In this document: positions 11,821-23,072 of the stretch, one piece after another
How the letters are laid out: each line of letters starts with the position of its first letter
Numbering within the stretch: the first letter of the stretch is position 1
NCBI GenBank assembly: GCA_026261815.1
Contig: JAMPIT010000258.1
Coordinates: 6,873,501-6,937,500, forward strand
Direction: 5' to 3'
Source: Monarcha castaneiventris obscurior
Lineage: Eukaryota > Chordata > Aves > Passeriformes > Monarchidae
Length of the DNA: 64,000 nucleotides
The notes under the pieces: model-generated
The model's input: only the letters and a program-made list of their open reading frames with translations
Database searches by the model: none
Told to the model about the DNA's origin: nothing
Made by a program: the position numbers and the translations under genes

Positions 11821-14800
11821 CTCGTGGTTTCTGGAGAATCCTTTCACTGGATCCTTTCACACATCAAAAGCACAGGCATCACCAAGTGATGTATCAACAT
11901 AGCTTGTTAAGTCAGAAATAATTTATTTTTCCCTAGTTGGAAGATTGCCCTGTTAGAGTGTGAGAGTGAGATAGTCCACAGGTTCCTCTATTGTGAAAAG
12001 AGTGGGATATTACCTTCTAGGGCACTCCTGTATTCTCTCTGTATGACCTTTATTTTATGACCTGAATTTTTAGCTGGTGAAAGTTGGATTTGCATGAGAA
12101 ATACCTAAATGTTAAATGGTGTAGCCTGTACCTAGGAATCTGATGGCAAACTGTCACACCAGATATAAGCCTTGTCTTCAAGAAGAGAATAAATTGTGGA
12201 TGCCTCCTCTCCTAGTAAAAACCTCCATTATTAGGTTTATAGTTTACTAATTTTTTACCACTCTTGTAAAATATGTTTGATCTTTCTGATTACAAAGAAG
12301 ATATTTTTCTTTGCTTGGTAGTGTAGGTGGTAGTATGTAATGTGAAATTCCATGAGATTCTCCAGGGAGATAAAACATTAGAATTGGTAATGCAGTTTGA
12401 AAATGAAGCTGGGAATGCCCTTTGAACTTCATATATCAAAATAAAAATAAACTTTTTAGAACTTTTTTGCATTACTCATGGACTTGCCTTGATTGTTAAA
12501 ACTTGGTTTAACTGGTATTTAATTTAGTCTTTCTACCTAATTTTTTAAAAATAAAGGTAATAAGTCTCATTACTGATTATATTAGGAAACCTTGGTTCAT
12601 ACATCTATTAATGATTAAACATTTAAGTGATTATTTGATCACATCACAAGTAGTTGAATAAGTACAGATGTTGCTTGTTTAATTTCAGTGTTATTATTCA
12701 GATTTTCTGAACATAATAATAAGTCTGTATGTGAAGCTTTTGTGTGACCAGTTTTTTCAGTAGAGTTTTTCCTATGGAAAAAGTTTCTAGGAACTAGAAA
12801 GCACACAGAATATTTAACCATTGTACAATTTAATGGCACCTAATGTTACTTTTCTGGCATTTACACAATACAAAAGCTATTTGTTGCATTTTCATTTGTT
12901 TGCCTTTGAGCTCAGCCATAGAAAGTCATTTTCATCTCGAGATAGTTGTATTATTTAAGCACTTTTTGTTTTGATGGAAATTACTTTTGTAGGCAGAAAT
13001 TTACCACTTTGACTGCGATCAGGGCCACAGCTCAGTCCGTAACATTCACTGCTGACATGCCTATTTCCTACCTGTCAGAATGAAATACTAATGGTAGGTC
13101 CTATGAATTCTGACATTGCTTTCTTATTTTTTATAACCAAGGTCACTTTGCTTCAAGTTTACATTTGGCATGCAAATAGCAATGAAACTGTATAAAGGTT
13201 TATTTTTTTTTTTTCTTACAGCAAATTTGTGCTGATTGTGTCCTATTTTAATATTTTTCATTTCAAAGAATAAAACACTGGAAAAATTTAAGTTGATAGA
13301 TAAGGCATTTATGTGTTGGAAAGCAGAAAAAGGTGCTTTTTCATCTTTATTAAATACACGTGCTAAATCAGACTGGCTAATCAGCTGGTTCTTTTCTCAG
13401 TGTCTGTATTATTGCATTCATGTTTAAATGAAGCATTTGAAAGGTGTTTAAGGACTATTGTCTAATCCTTACAACATTTCTGTTCACAAAGAGTCTAAAG
13501 GAAGCTTTAGTCTCTGTAGGAAAGGGAAGTGATGGTCTTTTAGGGTAAAAGACATTGCATTTCCCTTGAAAGCGCCAAGGCAGGCTTGCATTTCAATTCC
13601 CAGGGCCTATTTTCCACAGGATCTTTGTTCTTTAATCATAATTTTCACTATTGTCTGCTTAGAATAGTTTTTTTTACATATGCTCATGAGCAAGAAGCCT
13701 TGTTTATGGCTCTGAAGTGTGGAAGAATTGCACTCAGGGAAAGCAGTGCCCTTGCTTTACCTGCCTGCTTGGGTGCAGTGTGGGCAAAGCTTCTCCCATT
13801 GCACTGCCAATGCCCTGCACCATCCCCTAATGGACTTTCTCTTTGGGCAGCCTGAGAGAAGTGACTCACCCTGCTTAAAGTTGGTATTTTTGGGGAGAAC
13901 TTTCTGACTGTTACATGTTTTCAGCTGAAATTCTCATGATCTTACACTGAGATCAATGTGTTACACTGAGATGATTTTGTGTCTGGTTTTGTTTTGTTTT
14001 GGGGTGATTTTTTTGGGTTTATTTAGCCAACTGGAATAAGTTTTTTTTAGCACTGCTCTGACAAAAACATTCTTGTGAGTTGGGACAATAGGCAGGTTTT
14101 GTGTAACAATCTTTTTATTTATTCCAAAACTAGGAAACACTGTATTTCCATTGTTAAGAAATATCAATAAAAGGACTGGTTTTCATGATATAAAACAAGC
14201 TGCTCTTGTGATGGAAACTCAGCAGCACAGTGCTTGGAATTAGAGTCCCTGGAGCATCAAAATAGACCTTAATAAACAGACTCCTAGGTACTTTCTGAAA
14301 GAGAAGGGTGTGATCTCCAGACTCCATTGCAGTGCACTCAATTTTAGATCTATTCCATTTTGCAGCAGTAAATTGATGGAATGATGCAGAACACCACTCT
14401 CTTTGGGATACCCAGAAAGAAAAAGGAGGCTCTGTAAACTGATTGTCTCTCATTCTAGATAGGACCATGCAGAAATGTTCCACAGTTATGTTCTTTGCAG
14501 AGCCAGCTACAGCTTTATCACCTTTTCATAGCAAGTAGAGCTATTTAAGAGCTTCCCAAAATACAGGTGCAAAAGTTTGGACTGCTGGTCACCTCTCTAT
14601 TCATTATTTTTCTTTCATTTCTCATCATGCTACTGCTACATGCAATGTTTGATACTGTGTTGCTTATTGCATTGATAAAATTCAAATTTGCTGTGCTTGC
14701 TAATCTCCTCGCTCTTCCATCACTAGATGATACATTTCCAATCAAAGCTGTGGTTCAGAAGGGTTAAATATGTTAAATGCAATTAATGCATAAATAGAAG

Positions 14801-17570
14801 AAAAAATGCTCAGTTATATGTACTCCACTACAGTTTTCAAATGCCATCCCAAAAGAGATCTGAGCAGTTTCCCCTTCCATGAGGAACTATAAATACATTC
14901 CTACATAGTGGAGCATCGTTGAAAATATCTACAAGACAATTCAAATGCTCATAAGGAAGGTTCAGAATGAAGGACTGAATAATTTAACAACGAGTATTTC
15001 TACTACTTCAGCTACATCCCTTGCTTGAGCAAAATGTAAAACAAGCAAGGATTTTTCAGTGGTTCTGAATTCATGCAGACCTGCATCATCTCTGGTTTTG
15101 CCTACTTAGTGCTCTACAACCAGACAAACCCCCTATATTTTTGGCAATCTTTTGATATAGTCGGGTACTGATGTGTGGCATAATTTTTGTAATTTCATCC
15201 TTATTGGAGAAATTCCCTTATTATATTTTGAATTGTTGTATTTTATTTTTGTTAGTATCAAAGGACATTTCATGAACTGGAGGAGACAGAGCAAGAAGAT
15301 CCTGTTATTGTCATCCCTTTCCTTTTGGCAGTCACTGGGACTTTGTGCTGCTTTACAGAATCAGCTTTGCAGTACTGTACAAGAAATCTGGTTCCTGAGC
15401 CAGGCAGGGTTTTCAGCAGACATTTTGGTCTAGGAAATAGCCTGATTGCTTCAAAATCACAATTTGCTTTGGTACATTGAGATTTCCCTGCTGTCAGCAA
15501 TGGGAGGAATTATTTGTGGTGAAAGAACAGAGTGTTGAAGGACACCAGCTCTGAGGTCTGCCCTCAAGTTTGCAGCTGGTGCTTGAACAACCTTCAGCAA
15601 GATCCTGAGTGTCCCCCCTCACAAAGTGTATTTTGTAGGTGTATTTTGTAATGTTGGAAGATGTTGAAGTCCTACAATAGGATGTACAAAATGGTATTTT
15701 GTTTCTAAGAAAAATTTGTGAAGCTCACAGTCTTTTCTGTGCTATTTCTTTGTGCACAAGCAATTTTTTTTCATCATATTTGATTTCAGTTTCCCTTAAT
15801 TCAGAGTCTCCATCCAGTTAAATCTAAAAATAAGTAAGAAGCTGAAAGTAAAGCAGAAGTAAGCCTTCTGGACTGTACTTACCTCTGTTATCTAGTCAGA
15901 AGTGTAGGTATTAGATTTGTTTCCATGTCTGTGTATGATGTGGTTAAGTCTATTACACATCTATAGTTTTAAAATGCCACCTCTCCTGAAGGAAATCTAT
16001 CTTTTTTCTCGTCTTTCTTAATTTTTTTTCCTTTTTTTTCCCCTTTCTCTTTTAGGGTCTGGGGAAGTCTGAGCTCAGTGTCATTCAGTGGTAGTAGCCT
16101 TGCAGAGTGAAGAAAATCCATGGAGGGCATTTAAAGAACCATTTCCATTTTTTGGTTTTTTTAATGTTACAGAAAAGATCTCTACTTATTTGCTTTTTGA
16201 GTAATAACTCAAAAGCTTCTATTGTAATCTGTGTACCCAGCACTGTATCTTTTCCCTTTCAGACAGAAAGAAATGGATTTATTTATCTAATCTGCCAGTC
16301 TAACCTATGCAATTCTGATGTAGACATTTACCAGAGGTCTGAGCACTGTTTGTGCTGCTCTGATTTATAGAGAGTTCTCACTTATATATGGCCTTGGTGT
16401 TCCTCCTCTTCTGTATTTTAGCTGTTGGTGGCTCTCTTTTGATTGTTATTTGTTAAGTCTTGTTACTGCAAGACTCTAATTATAGCTCCCATTATTTTTA
16501 GGGAAATGCTGAAATACAAGCTCAAAAGGGGCTTTAGAAGTGCTCAGATGAGAACTGGAGATGTGATAAGCACTTGTCAATAGGTTACTGGGGCTTTTCA
16601 TTTGCCATCATTCAAATAATAATTAGAATATTTAGATGCTAAGTACATATCTGAGGGAGAAAATCAAATGGAAAGGGTTGGGGTTTTTAATATATATATA
16701 AATAGAATATAATACAGATCTTCACTTGTGTGGATTGACACACAATGTGGAGTTACGTGTATTTTGCCTTTGTTTTGCAGAGCTGTTCTTTACGGGAAGT
16801 ACTGCATGCTTTTTATAGTAAATGAAACTGCTAAATATGGGTTATGTAGGAGCAGAATTGGTAAAAGACCTGCAGAACGACTGTGTATTTAAATGCAAAA
16901 AGAAAAAGGCACAGTCTAAATCCTCTAACTAAGGACAGTCTAAATCATTATTTCAACCTGGTTTTGACCACAGACAATTACCAGAAGAACTTTTTGAAAG
17001 AAACAGCTTAAAAGGAAGGAAACTTAGTCATGAAAATAGAGGGGATTATAGCCCTGAATAAATGGTAAATAGGAAGTAAAATGAAACATATTCTAGAAGT
17101 ACCTGGAGTAGTCATCATTCTGCATGTGTCAGAATCCATGTGAAAGCATTCCCAGCTTCCCATGTTTCAGGACTGGGAAGGCTGCCTGAAAGCCATGCAG
17201 TTAACTGTGGTTGCAAAATGTCTAACTTTGCAAGGATGACTCCAATTCCTTTGCCATTTCTTCACGAGCATTGGAAGCAGCAGAGATGCCACTTCTGCAT
17301 TAGTAGTAAGACCAACGGAATGCTATGTTTTAAATCCCTATCTTACAAAACATTTCGCTTTTGTAGCTGAAGCCTTGCTCTCTCGTGACTATTGACTCTC
17401 CATGAAGCTAATTCTGCAGTAAATATTTTTTCCTTTACCAATGTAAACGTTCCTGATTTCTTATGCATCTTACCCCCCTCTCTCTATGCCTGGTGATCTT
17501 CCCTATAGATCCCTTCTGTTTGGATAACTGTGTGCATCAGATGGCAGAGAGTTGACTGCTGGTTTACATG
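11821..17570. other. No gene seen: AT-rich unique sequence
   Basis: Frames up to about 109 codons, both strands, none recognised. Acceptor-like pyrimidine tracts ending TTTCTTACAG (13220) and CTCTTTTAG (about 16055) have no matching donor that would define an exon. 13560-13870 is a GC-richer patch of unknown origin. Confidence 0.6.
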
Positions 17571-17632
17571 TTGCAGGGATCAATCCTTCACTGATAGGGC
17601 AATGGACTGGATGACCTAAGATATGTCTTTCA
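17571..17632 (+). mobile_element. Probable old CR1 3' tail fragment
   Basis: The string GGGCAATGGACTGGATGACC followed by TAAGATATGTCTTTCATCTT resembles the tail of old sauropsid CR1 elements (GGACTGGATGACCT followed by a run equivalent to GGTCCCTTCCA). The match is short and lacks clear terminal ATTCTATG repeats. It could instead be another CR1-tailed SINE. The orientation is plus if the call is right. Confidence 0.5.
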
Positions 17633-20600
17633 TCTTTATTTTATCACTGCAAAATGCAAGTGGGCGTGCAAATCCCAGCTCTTTGCCAAAGCCATCTGCT
17701 CAAAAATATTATACAAACAGACAAGGAAGGTTTAAACTAATTACAACTTTTGTCTGTTTATGAAAATTATTCTTTGCTACTGCAATCATATATCTGGGCT
17801 TCCTCTAGTTGTGTCATTTTTTAAAATCAGAAAATCTCCTCTGAGCACAAGCTGAAGGCTTTGGGTATTTTTCAGAGATTTTTGGATGTCCCTAGTCCAT
17901 TTTCTCTGGAAACTAGCAGTTTCTCTGATTGCCAATCAGTTCAATGCACTCATTGCACAAAGACTGCACATATTTTTCCCTACGATATCACTCACAGTAA
18001 TAGGGAAGCCCTACTCTATGTTTTTTTATTAAATTGTTGTCTTTTTCTTGCTTTTTCACCTTGAAAGGCCTGTCTATAGTATTCACATCAACAATATAGA
18101 CATCACATGTCTATGTAGTATTCACATCAACATAAATTTTATCTTTGGCCTAGGAAACTCTTTACTTGCACAACATGGTGTATTTTGCCTGTGTTGAGAG
18201 GAACTTCATTTCATATGGGCTGGAGAAATTGGACTGAACATAACCTATTTCCAGGGTCTCCCAGCAAACCAGAGAATGCTCCTTCTGAACTTCCACGGTC
18301 TCCTGTTTCTCTCAGAGTTCCCTCTGCCCATTTCTGATTTGCTGATCTTATCAAGAAATGCTTCTGGAGTGACGTGGACAGTTTCCCCAGCTGGGATGAG
18401 TTGTCCCCTCTTTTGTGTGAGCAGCTGTCCCGGGCAGCCCCTCTCCATCCTGAGCTCAGCAGCAGCCAGATGAGGAGTGAAGCCTCCCCCCGTGCAGCCG
18501 GTCACCGAGCTCAGCTCCGAGGCTGTGCCGTGTTGCTGCCGGCTTCTTGGGTGACAGATGGAAAGCCATAAGCTTTGTCACTAAGTGTTGCCTGAGCCAG
18601 TAACAGTTGTATGTGCAGTTCAGGGTGCTGGTGTATTCAAAGTTTTATTTGTGTGTTTTGGTTGTGTTTGTGTGATATTGTAAAAAAAGATAAAAAAAAA
18701 GGAATTAATCTCTTCACTGGTTAAAGAGAGCTTCCCATAAAAATAGTATAGAGGAAAGGAAAGCTGTTTATATTTATTTTTTAATAGGAATTTTCAGCTT
18801 GTTTGGTTTTTTCCCCCCTTTCTTTTTCTTTTGACCAACCCTTTATGGCTTTTACCTTTCCAAGTGTTGACTGCAAAAATATTTTTAGCTGTATATTGTT
18901 TTAGAGGCATTAGAGAAAATCTGTATCTAAATAAAAGGCTCACTGTTGGCTCAATGTATGTAAGCTGAGTTTGATCACACTTTTAATATTCTCCAAAGTA
19001 ATTACATTAATTTTCTCTTCCATGAGTCTGTGTTTCAGCACGTAGAGATCTTTTGTTATCAAAAGTTCTTCAAGAATGGTTAAATTACCTGTTGTGATTA
19101 TGTATATGCATGCTGCCATTGACTCAGTCCTTAATGTCAGAGAGGCTGAACAGTGCTAAAACCTGACCTTAGTGCAGGATATGTGAATATTTGCTTAGAA
19201 TGCCTGAGGTTGGTTCATCAGAGAAAACAACCAACGTATTTAACTTTTTATTGGACATTTTTAGCGTTGTATTAGTACATAATTAACAATTTTGCAACTA
19301 GCCTTATAAACAAACAACAATTAAACTTCCACATATGGCTTACTTTGCAAAGTTACACCGTCATGCAGAACTAATGGTTTTGCCACCACATGTTGGGAAT
19401 AATTCTGGTGTAGTTTAATGAAACTTGTGCTTTGTCAGTTGCAGGAATAGCTTTACATTCCTATAGATATCAAATATGGTATTGGCTACGGGTTGCATTT
19501 TATTACCTTTTATCAGACACCTTGCATTGGGATTTGCAGAGAATTTTAGTGTCAGTGAGCACTTTTGTCCTATGTTTTAATGAGGATAATTAATGGAATT
19601 TGTAAAGTAGTCACTGCAGTGTTTGGCATGTTAGTGATAATAATGAGATATGATCCTTATCTTCTACAGGCTCCGTGTCAGCCAAATATTACTCAGCCTG
19701 GACATCCAAAAGGTCTAGGAAGCAGCTTAGGTTTTCATGGCTGGAAACTCTTTCAAGAACAATAGTGTGGCTGGGATGGCAAGAGGCTGTTGGCATCCAA
19801 ATCATGAACAAGTCCAGGCACAGGGAATGTTTTCTGCTTGCATTGCTTAAAATGCAAGTTATAATGGCCAGGCAGATGTGGCTGGAGGAGGGGCAGAAGT
19901 TTCCCTCACTGAAGGCATTGTAAGTAAAGACTAAATACTGCCCAGGTTTCTCATGAGCTGCTCCCCTGGAGTCCTGACCCTAGGTGGGACATGTTACAGG
20001 GCTGGACACACTGTTCTGGGAACCAGCACAGGGCAGGTTTTTGCATTTAATGTGTTGCTTTCCAAAGTTGCAGCTCTGGTTGGAATTTGCAGCTGCTGCT
20101 GAGATTTCAGGCCAGAGCCAGCTGTGAGCCCACTGCAGTGCTGTGTGAGTGAAACTGCTTTTGTGTGCAAGTGGTACCAGTGGCATTAAGGGCTGCTGCA
20201 CCAGGAACCCTGGAATTAAGGAATTTCTCTGTTTTTATTATCTTTTTAGTAATAAATTAAAAAAATCTGAGATTTATGTAGATACACAGAATGGAGTGCA
20301 TTTGAAATGCATTTTGATGGATTTTTTTCCTTAATAAACCAATGACAATCACTTTCTTCTGAATGTATTCCTCCCTTTTGCTGTTCTTAAAAAAGTAGAA
20401 CTATTTTGAAATGGGAAACTTGTCACAAAGGGAGATTTGGTTTGTATTGTTTCATGTGCAAACTTCAGCTTTACCTTTACAACTTCCCTGTACTGTTTTA
20501 TGCCTTATGACATTTGTGTCAGATCTATTTTTGTTTCACAATGCAGGCTATATTCTTGTACACTTCCGACAGTATGTCATCCCTCCACATGAAAGAGGGC

Positions 20601-20694
20601 TGGACAGAGGTTAGGATGTTATCTTTTTGAGGCTAATTAAGTTCCAGCATAATCATTATACATGGCCTATGTTTTCTTGTTGAATACAAAACTT
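17633..20694. other. No gene seen: unique sequence with a CpG-rich patch
   Basis: 18360-18560 is GC-rich and has six CpGs in about 52 bases (18491-18542). 19190-19400 is balanced AT-rich sequence with a conserved-element texture. Frames are short and overlapping on both strands. Confidence 0.6.
18072..18132. repeat. Local tandem duplication with internal hairpin
   Basis: GTCTATAGTATTCACATCAA (from 18072) recurs as a near-copy from 18109 (GTCTATGTAGTATTCACATC), giving a 37-base period. The junction contains the inverted repeat ATAGACAT / ATGTCTAT (18096-18103 and 18107-18114) around a 3-base loop. This looks like replication slippage at a small hairpin. Confidence 0.85.
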
Positions 20695-20763
20695 GCTTTG
20701 AGCAGAAGCTTGGCTGAGATAACCTCCCAAGGTTGCTTCTGACCTGAATTATTCTGATTCTAC
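20695..20763 (+). mobile_element. CR1 LINE 3' tail fragment
   Basis: A short plus-strand match to the extreme 3' end of CR1. It has TTTGAGCAGAAGCTTGGCTG, then AACCTCCCAAGGTTGCTTCT, and ends GACCTGAATTATTCTGATTC. Family members typically read as a TTGGACTAGATGACCTCC block, then GGTCCCTTCCAACC, then ATTCTATGATTC repeats, so the order and spacing fit. Only the last 70 bases or so are clear. Sequence to the left (about 20575-20694) may be part of the same insertion but is too diverged to call. Confidence 0.75.
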
Positions 20764-22437
20764 AAAAACAACAGTTGAAGGTGTGTGTTTATTGTAGAAG
20801 GAAACGTTTCATTGCCTAAAATTCTGTTTTTGAGAAGTCAGAGTTCATTGTAGAACATTTTGACTCTTGGTAACAGAAAATGAGATTTCCCAGCAGAAAA
20901 CTGTAACTCTAACATGGACACAACTAAATACATGCTTAAAATTCCCATCCTCCAGCCTCCGGGACCTGCATCCTGCAGAAAATACCTGTTCTTCTCAAGG
21001 CCATGTAGCTCACAGAAGGCAAACATGTTTTTCTAAAACAGAGGCCTTTCCTTTTTAAAAAGAGAATTGAATTGAAGTGGAAGACTATAATTTAAAAACA
21101 AAAGTCCTCACTGTTGCAGGTTGTGGAGAACTCATGCTGTATAAATTTTTTAGAACACCAATATTTCAGTGGCTGAGTTGATGGATGAACTTGGCAGCCT
21201 GTCCTCAAATGATCTGGGATTTTTAGAAAAACAAAAAACAACACCCTTAATGCCAGGCTTTAAACTGTATTTAATAAAAAATAGAGCTGTGTGCAATGTG
21301 CTTATTTTGCTTTTTTAGCTGCGAGGCCTGATGCTGCATTCAGCCATTAGCTTCTACCTCATTCTGTCAATATCCAGGATTGGAGATACAAGAAGCCACC
21401 CTGGCTGCCTTCAGGAGGATGCATACTGAGGAGAGAAAAACAGCTACAACTTAGTCATAACTCTCTTAACTCTTTCTTCTCTGTGTTTGGCTGATCATGT
21501 TTATTCTCTCATTTGATCTAGAGAACCTAAAAACTAATTCCAATGTGATCCAAACTCCCTCATGGGACAAGAGCACAGAGTACTGTGAGCACAGTGTTCA
21601 TATTCAGGCACTAAGGAAGACATATGAGCTTACATCTGGGGTGGGTAAAAGGTCTGTGGGTTTTGTATGCTTAAGCTTCTCTGTGTGAAGTCAAAATAGA
21701 TAATCCCAGAGAAGCAGGCAGGAAGGGCAAGGGAATATGAATAGGCTGTGAAGAGATCATGGCCTCTGTTCTTCACAGAATAATTTCCATTTCATTTTCT
21801 AAAGCCTCCAAAGAAGCAGGTCATCTGGCCTCTACGTCTGACAGAATACACAGAGAAGGGTTCTGCCTCCACATCCAAGCCCTTGCCCACTATTGTTTTC
21901 TGTTCATGGGGTTCCACAGACCTGCTTATATGCAAATAATTAAAGGTCCATCTGAAAATGTGTAATGCTATTTAGGATAAGACTATAATTATTGAACTTC
22001 TTTTGCAAAATATAATTTGCAGTTTCTATTGCCTTTAAGACTGGGAGATGCAAGAGAAAAGTGCGTGAAGCAATGCTTTAGTAAATATGCAGGAAATTTA
22101 AAATCAGGAAACAGGTCCTTGATTGTGAATCCAGCTGTGCAATAGTTTCATCCTTTCTTAAGTTGGTCTGAGTCACAGGCAGTTTCAGTATAAAAATATA
22201 CACATCAGGCTATAAATCCACATCCTTTCTTCGCTGCACCAAGTTCTAATATGTCAAATTTTGTGCAGTCAATCAAGCAGTGTAAGCTACATATCTTTTT
22301 TTACTGGAGAATACTGAAAGCTAGCTCTCCATGTCAGTGCTCAAAAATAATTAAACAAAAAATGGCTTGACAGGGGGCTGGGGTAAGAAGAAAGCAATTT
22401 AATTTCTTTCCAGCTTAGGTTTCATGCTCAGTTAATT
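20764..22437. other. No gene seen: unique sequence
   Basis: Only short frames of about 60-70 codons without recognisable domains. No repeat recognised between the CR1 tail and the larger CR1 copy. Confidence 0.6.
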
Positions 22438-23072
22438 ACAGAATCGTGGAACCTCCAAGGACAGCAGTGGCACAACCTCTCTCTGCTGTCCTCATGGGAA
22501 ACAAGTTTCTCCCTCCATGCCATCAGATCCGCTGTAATTTCAATTTGTATCAGTTGTTGCTAGTCCTGTTGGGATGCACTGCTGTGGAGAGTCTGGTCTC
22601 TCTTCTGTGGAACCCTTTGTAGGCTCCAGGGTCTGGTGTCTCTTCTCCAGACTGAGCAAGCCCTGCCCCTCCAGCCCCAGAGCAAGTGCTTCACCCCACA
22701 ACCATCCTGGTGTCCCTCTGCTGAGCTTGCTCCAGATGATCAATGCCTCTCTTGGATGTGAAGGGGCAGAGCTGAACAAGGGCTGAGTAGAGAGGAATTA
22801 TTGCTTCCCCACACGCCCTGGCCATGCTCCTGTTCACACAGCCAAGGGTGCTGCTGTCCTCCTTTGCTGCTAAGGCACGTGGTTGGCTCATGTGAAACTT
22901 GTTCTCTCCCCAGCCAGGCAGTTCCCAGCCCTCTGTCATGGCAAGGGGTTGCAGGACTTTGCATTTCTCGTTGCTGAGTTTTGTAAGGCTCCTGCCTGCC
23001 CTTTTCTCCAGCCCGAGTGGCAGCCCTGCCCTTGGACGTGCTGAGTGATCCCCCAGGTCTGGCCCTCTCCAT
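22438..23072 (-). mobile_element. CR1 LINE, 5'-truncated copy (minus strand)
   Basis: A fragment of a chicken-repeat-1 (CR1) non-LTR retrotransposon, read on the minus strand. Its 3' end lies at the left, where the plus strand starts with ACAGAATCGTGG, a decayed form of the CR1 terminal repeat (reverse complement of ATTCTATG-type repeats). To the right, the minus strand reads into the C-terminal part of CR1 ORF2. CR1 elements copy themselves by target-primed reverse transcription and are usually 5'-truncated, as here: only about 0.63 kb of a roughly 4.5 kb element remains. The reading frame is broken, so the copy is dead. The right-hand boundary is a judgement, because similarity fades between about 23060 and 23090. 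CR1 is the dominant interspersed repeat of birds and other sauropsids, which supports the organism call. Confidence 0.9.
22560..23072 (-). pseudogene. CR1 ORF2 C-terminal remnant (reverse transcriptase protein tail)
   Basis: Inside the CR1 copy, the minus-strand translation keeps the recognisable C-terminal end of ORF2, downstream of the reverse-transcriptase catalytic core. One frame (within 22691-23072) contains HMSQPRALAAKE, then LGCVNRSMAR, then EAIIPLYSALVQLCP and HLEQAQQRDTRM. These match the conserved CR1 order of an N-M-S-x-Q-C-A-L-A-A block, an I-L-P-L-Y-S-A-L-V block and an L-x-R-x-Q-R-R block. The continuation (LLSLEKR) is in a different frame (within 22540-22779), so at least one frameshift separates the halves. 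The catalytic FADD region of the polymerase and the N-terminal endonuclease are absent through truncation. No function is expected. Confidence 0.85.

Noticed and set aside
13221..13290. Exon after the strong acceptor-like tract T12CTTACAG
   Set aside because: No usable donor follows and frames close quickly.
19980..20060. CR1-like phrase around GGGCTGGACACACTGTTCTG
   Set aside because: Only one short block resembles CR1; flanking blocks expected on either side are missing.
22873..22895. Resemblance to a miR-124-like seed (TAAGGCACG)
   Set aside because: It lies inside the CR1 copy and no precursor hairpin surrounds it.
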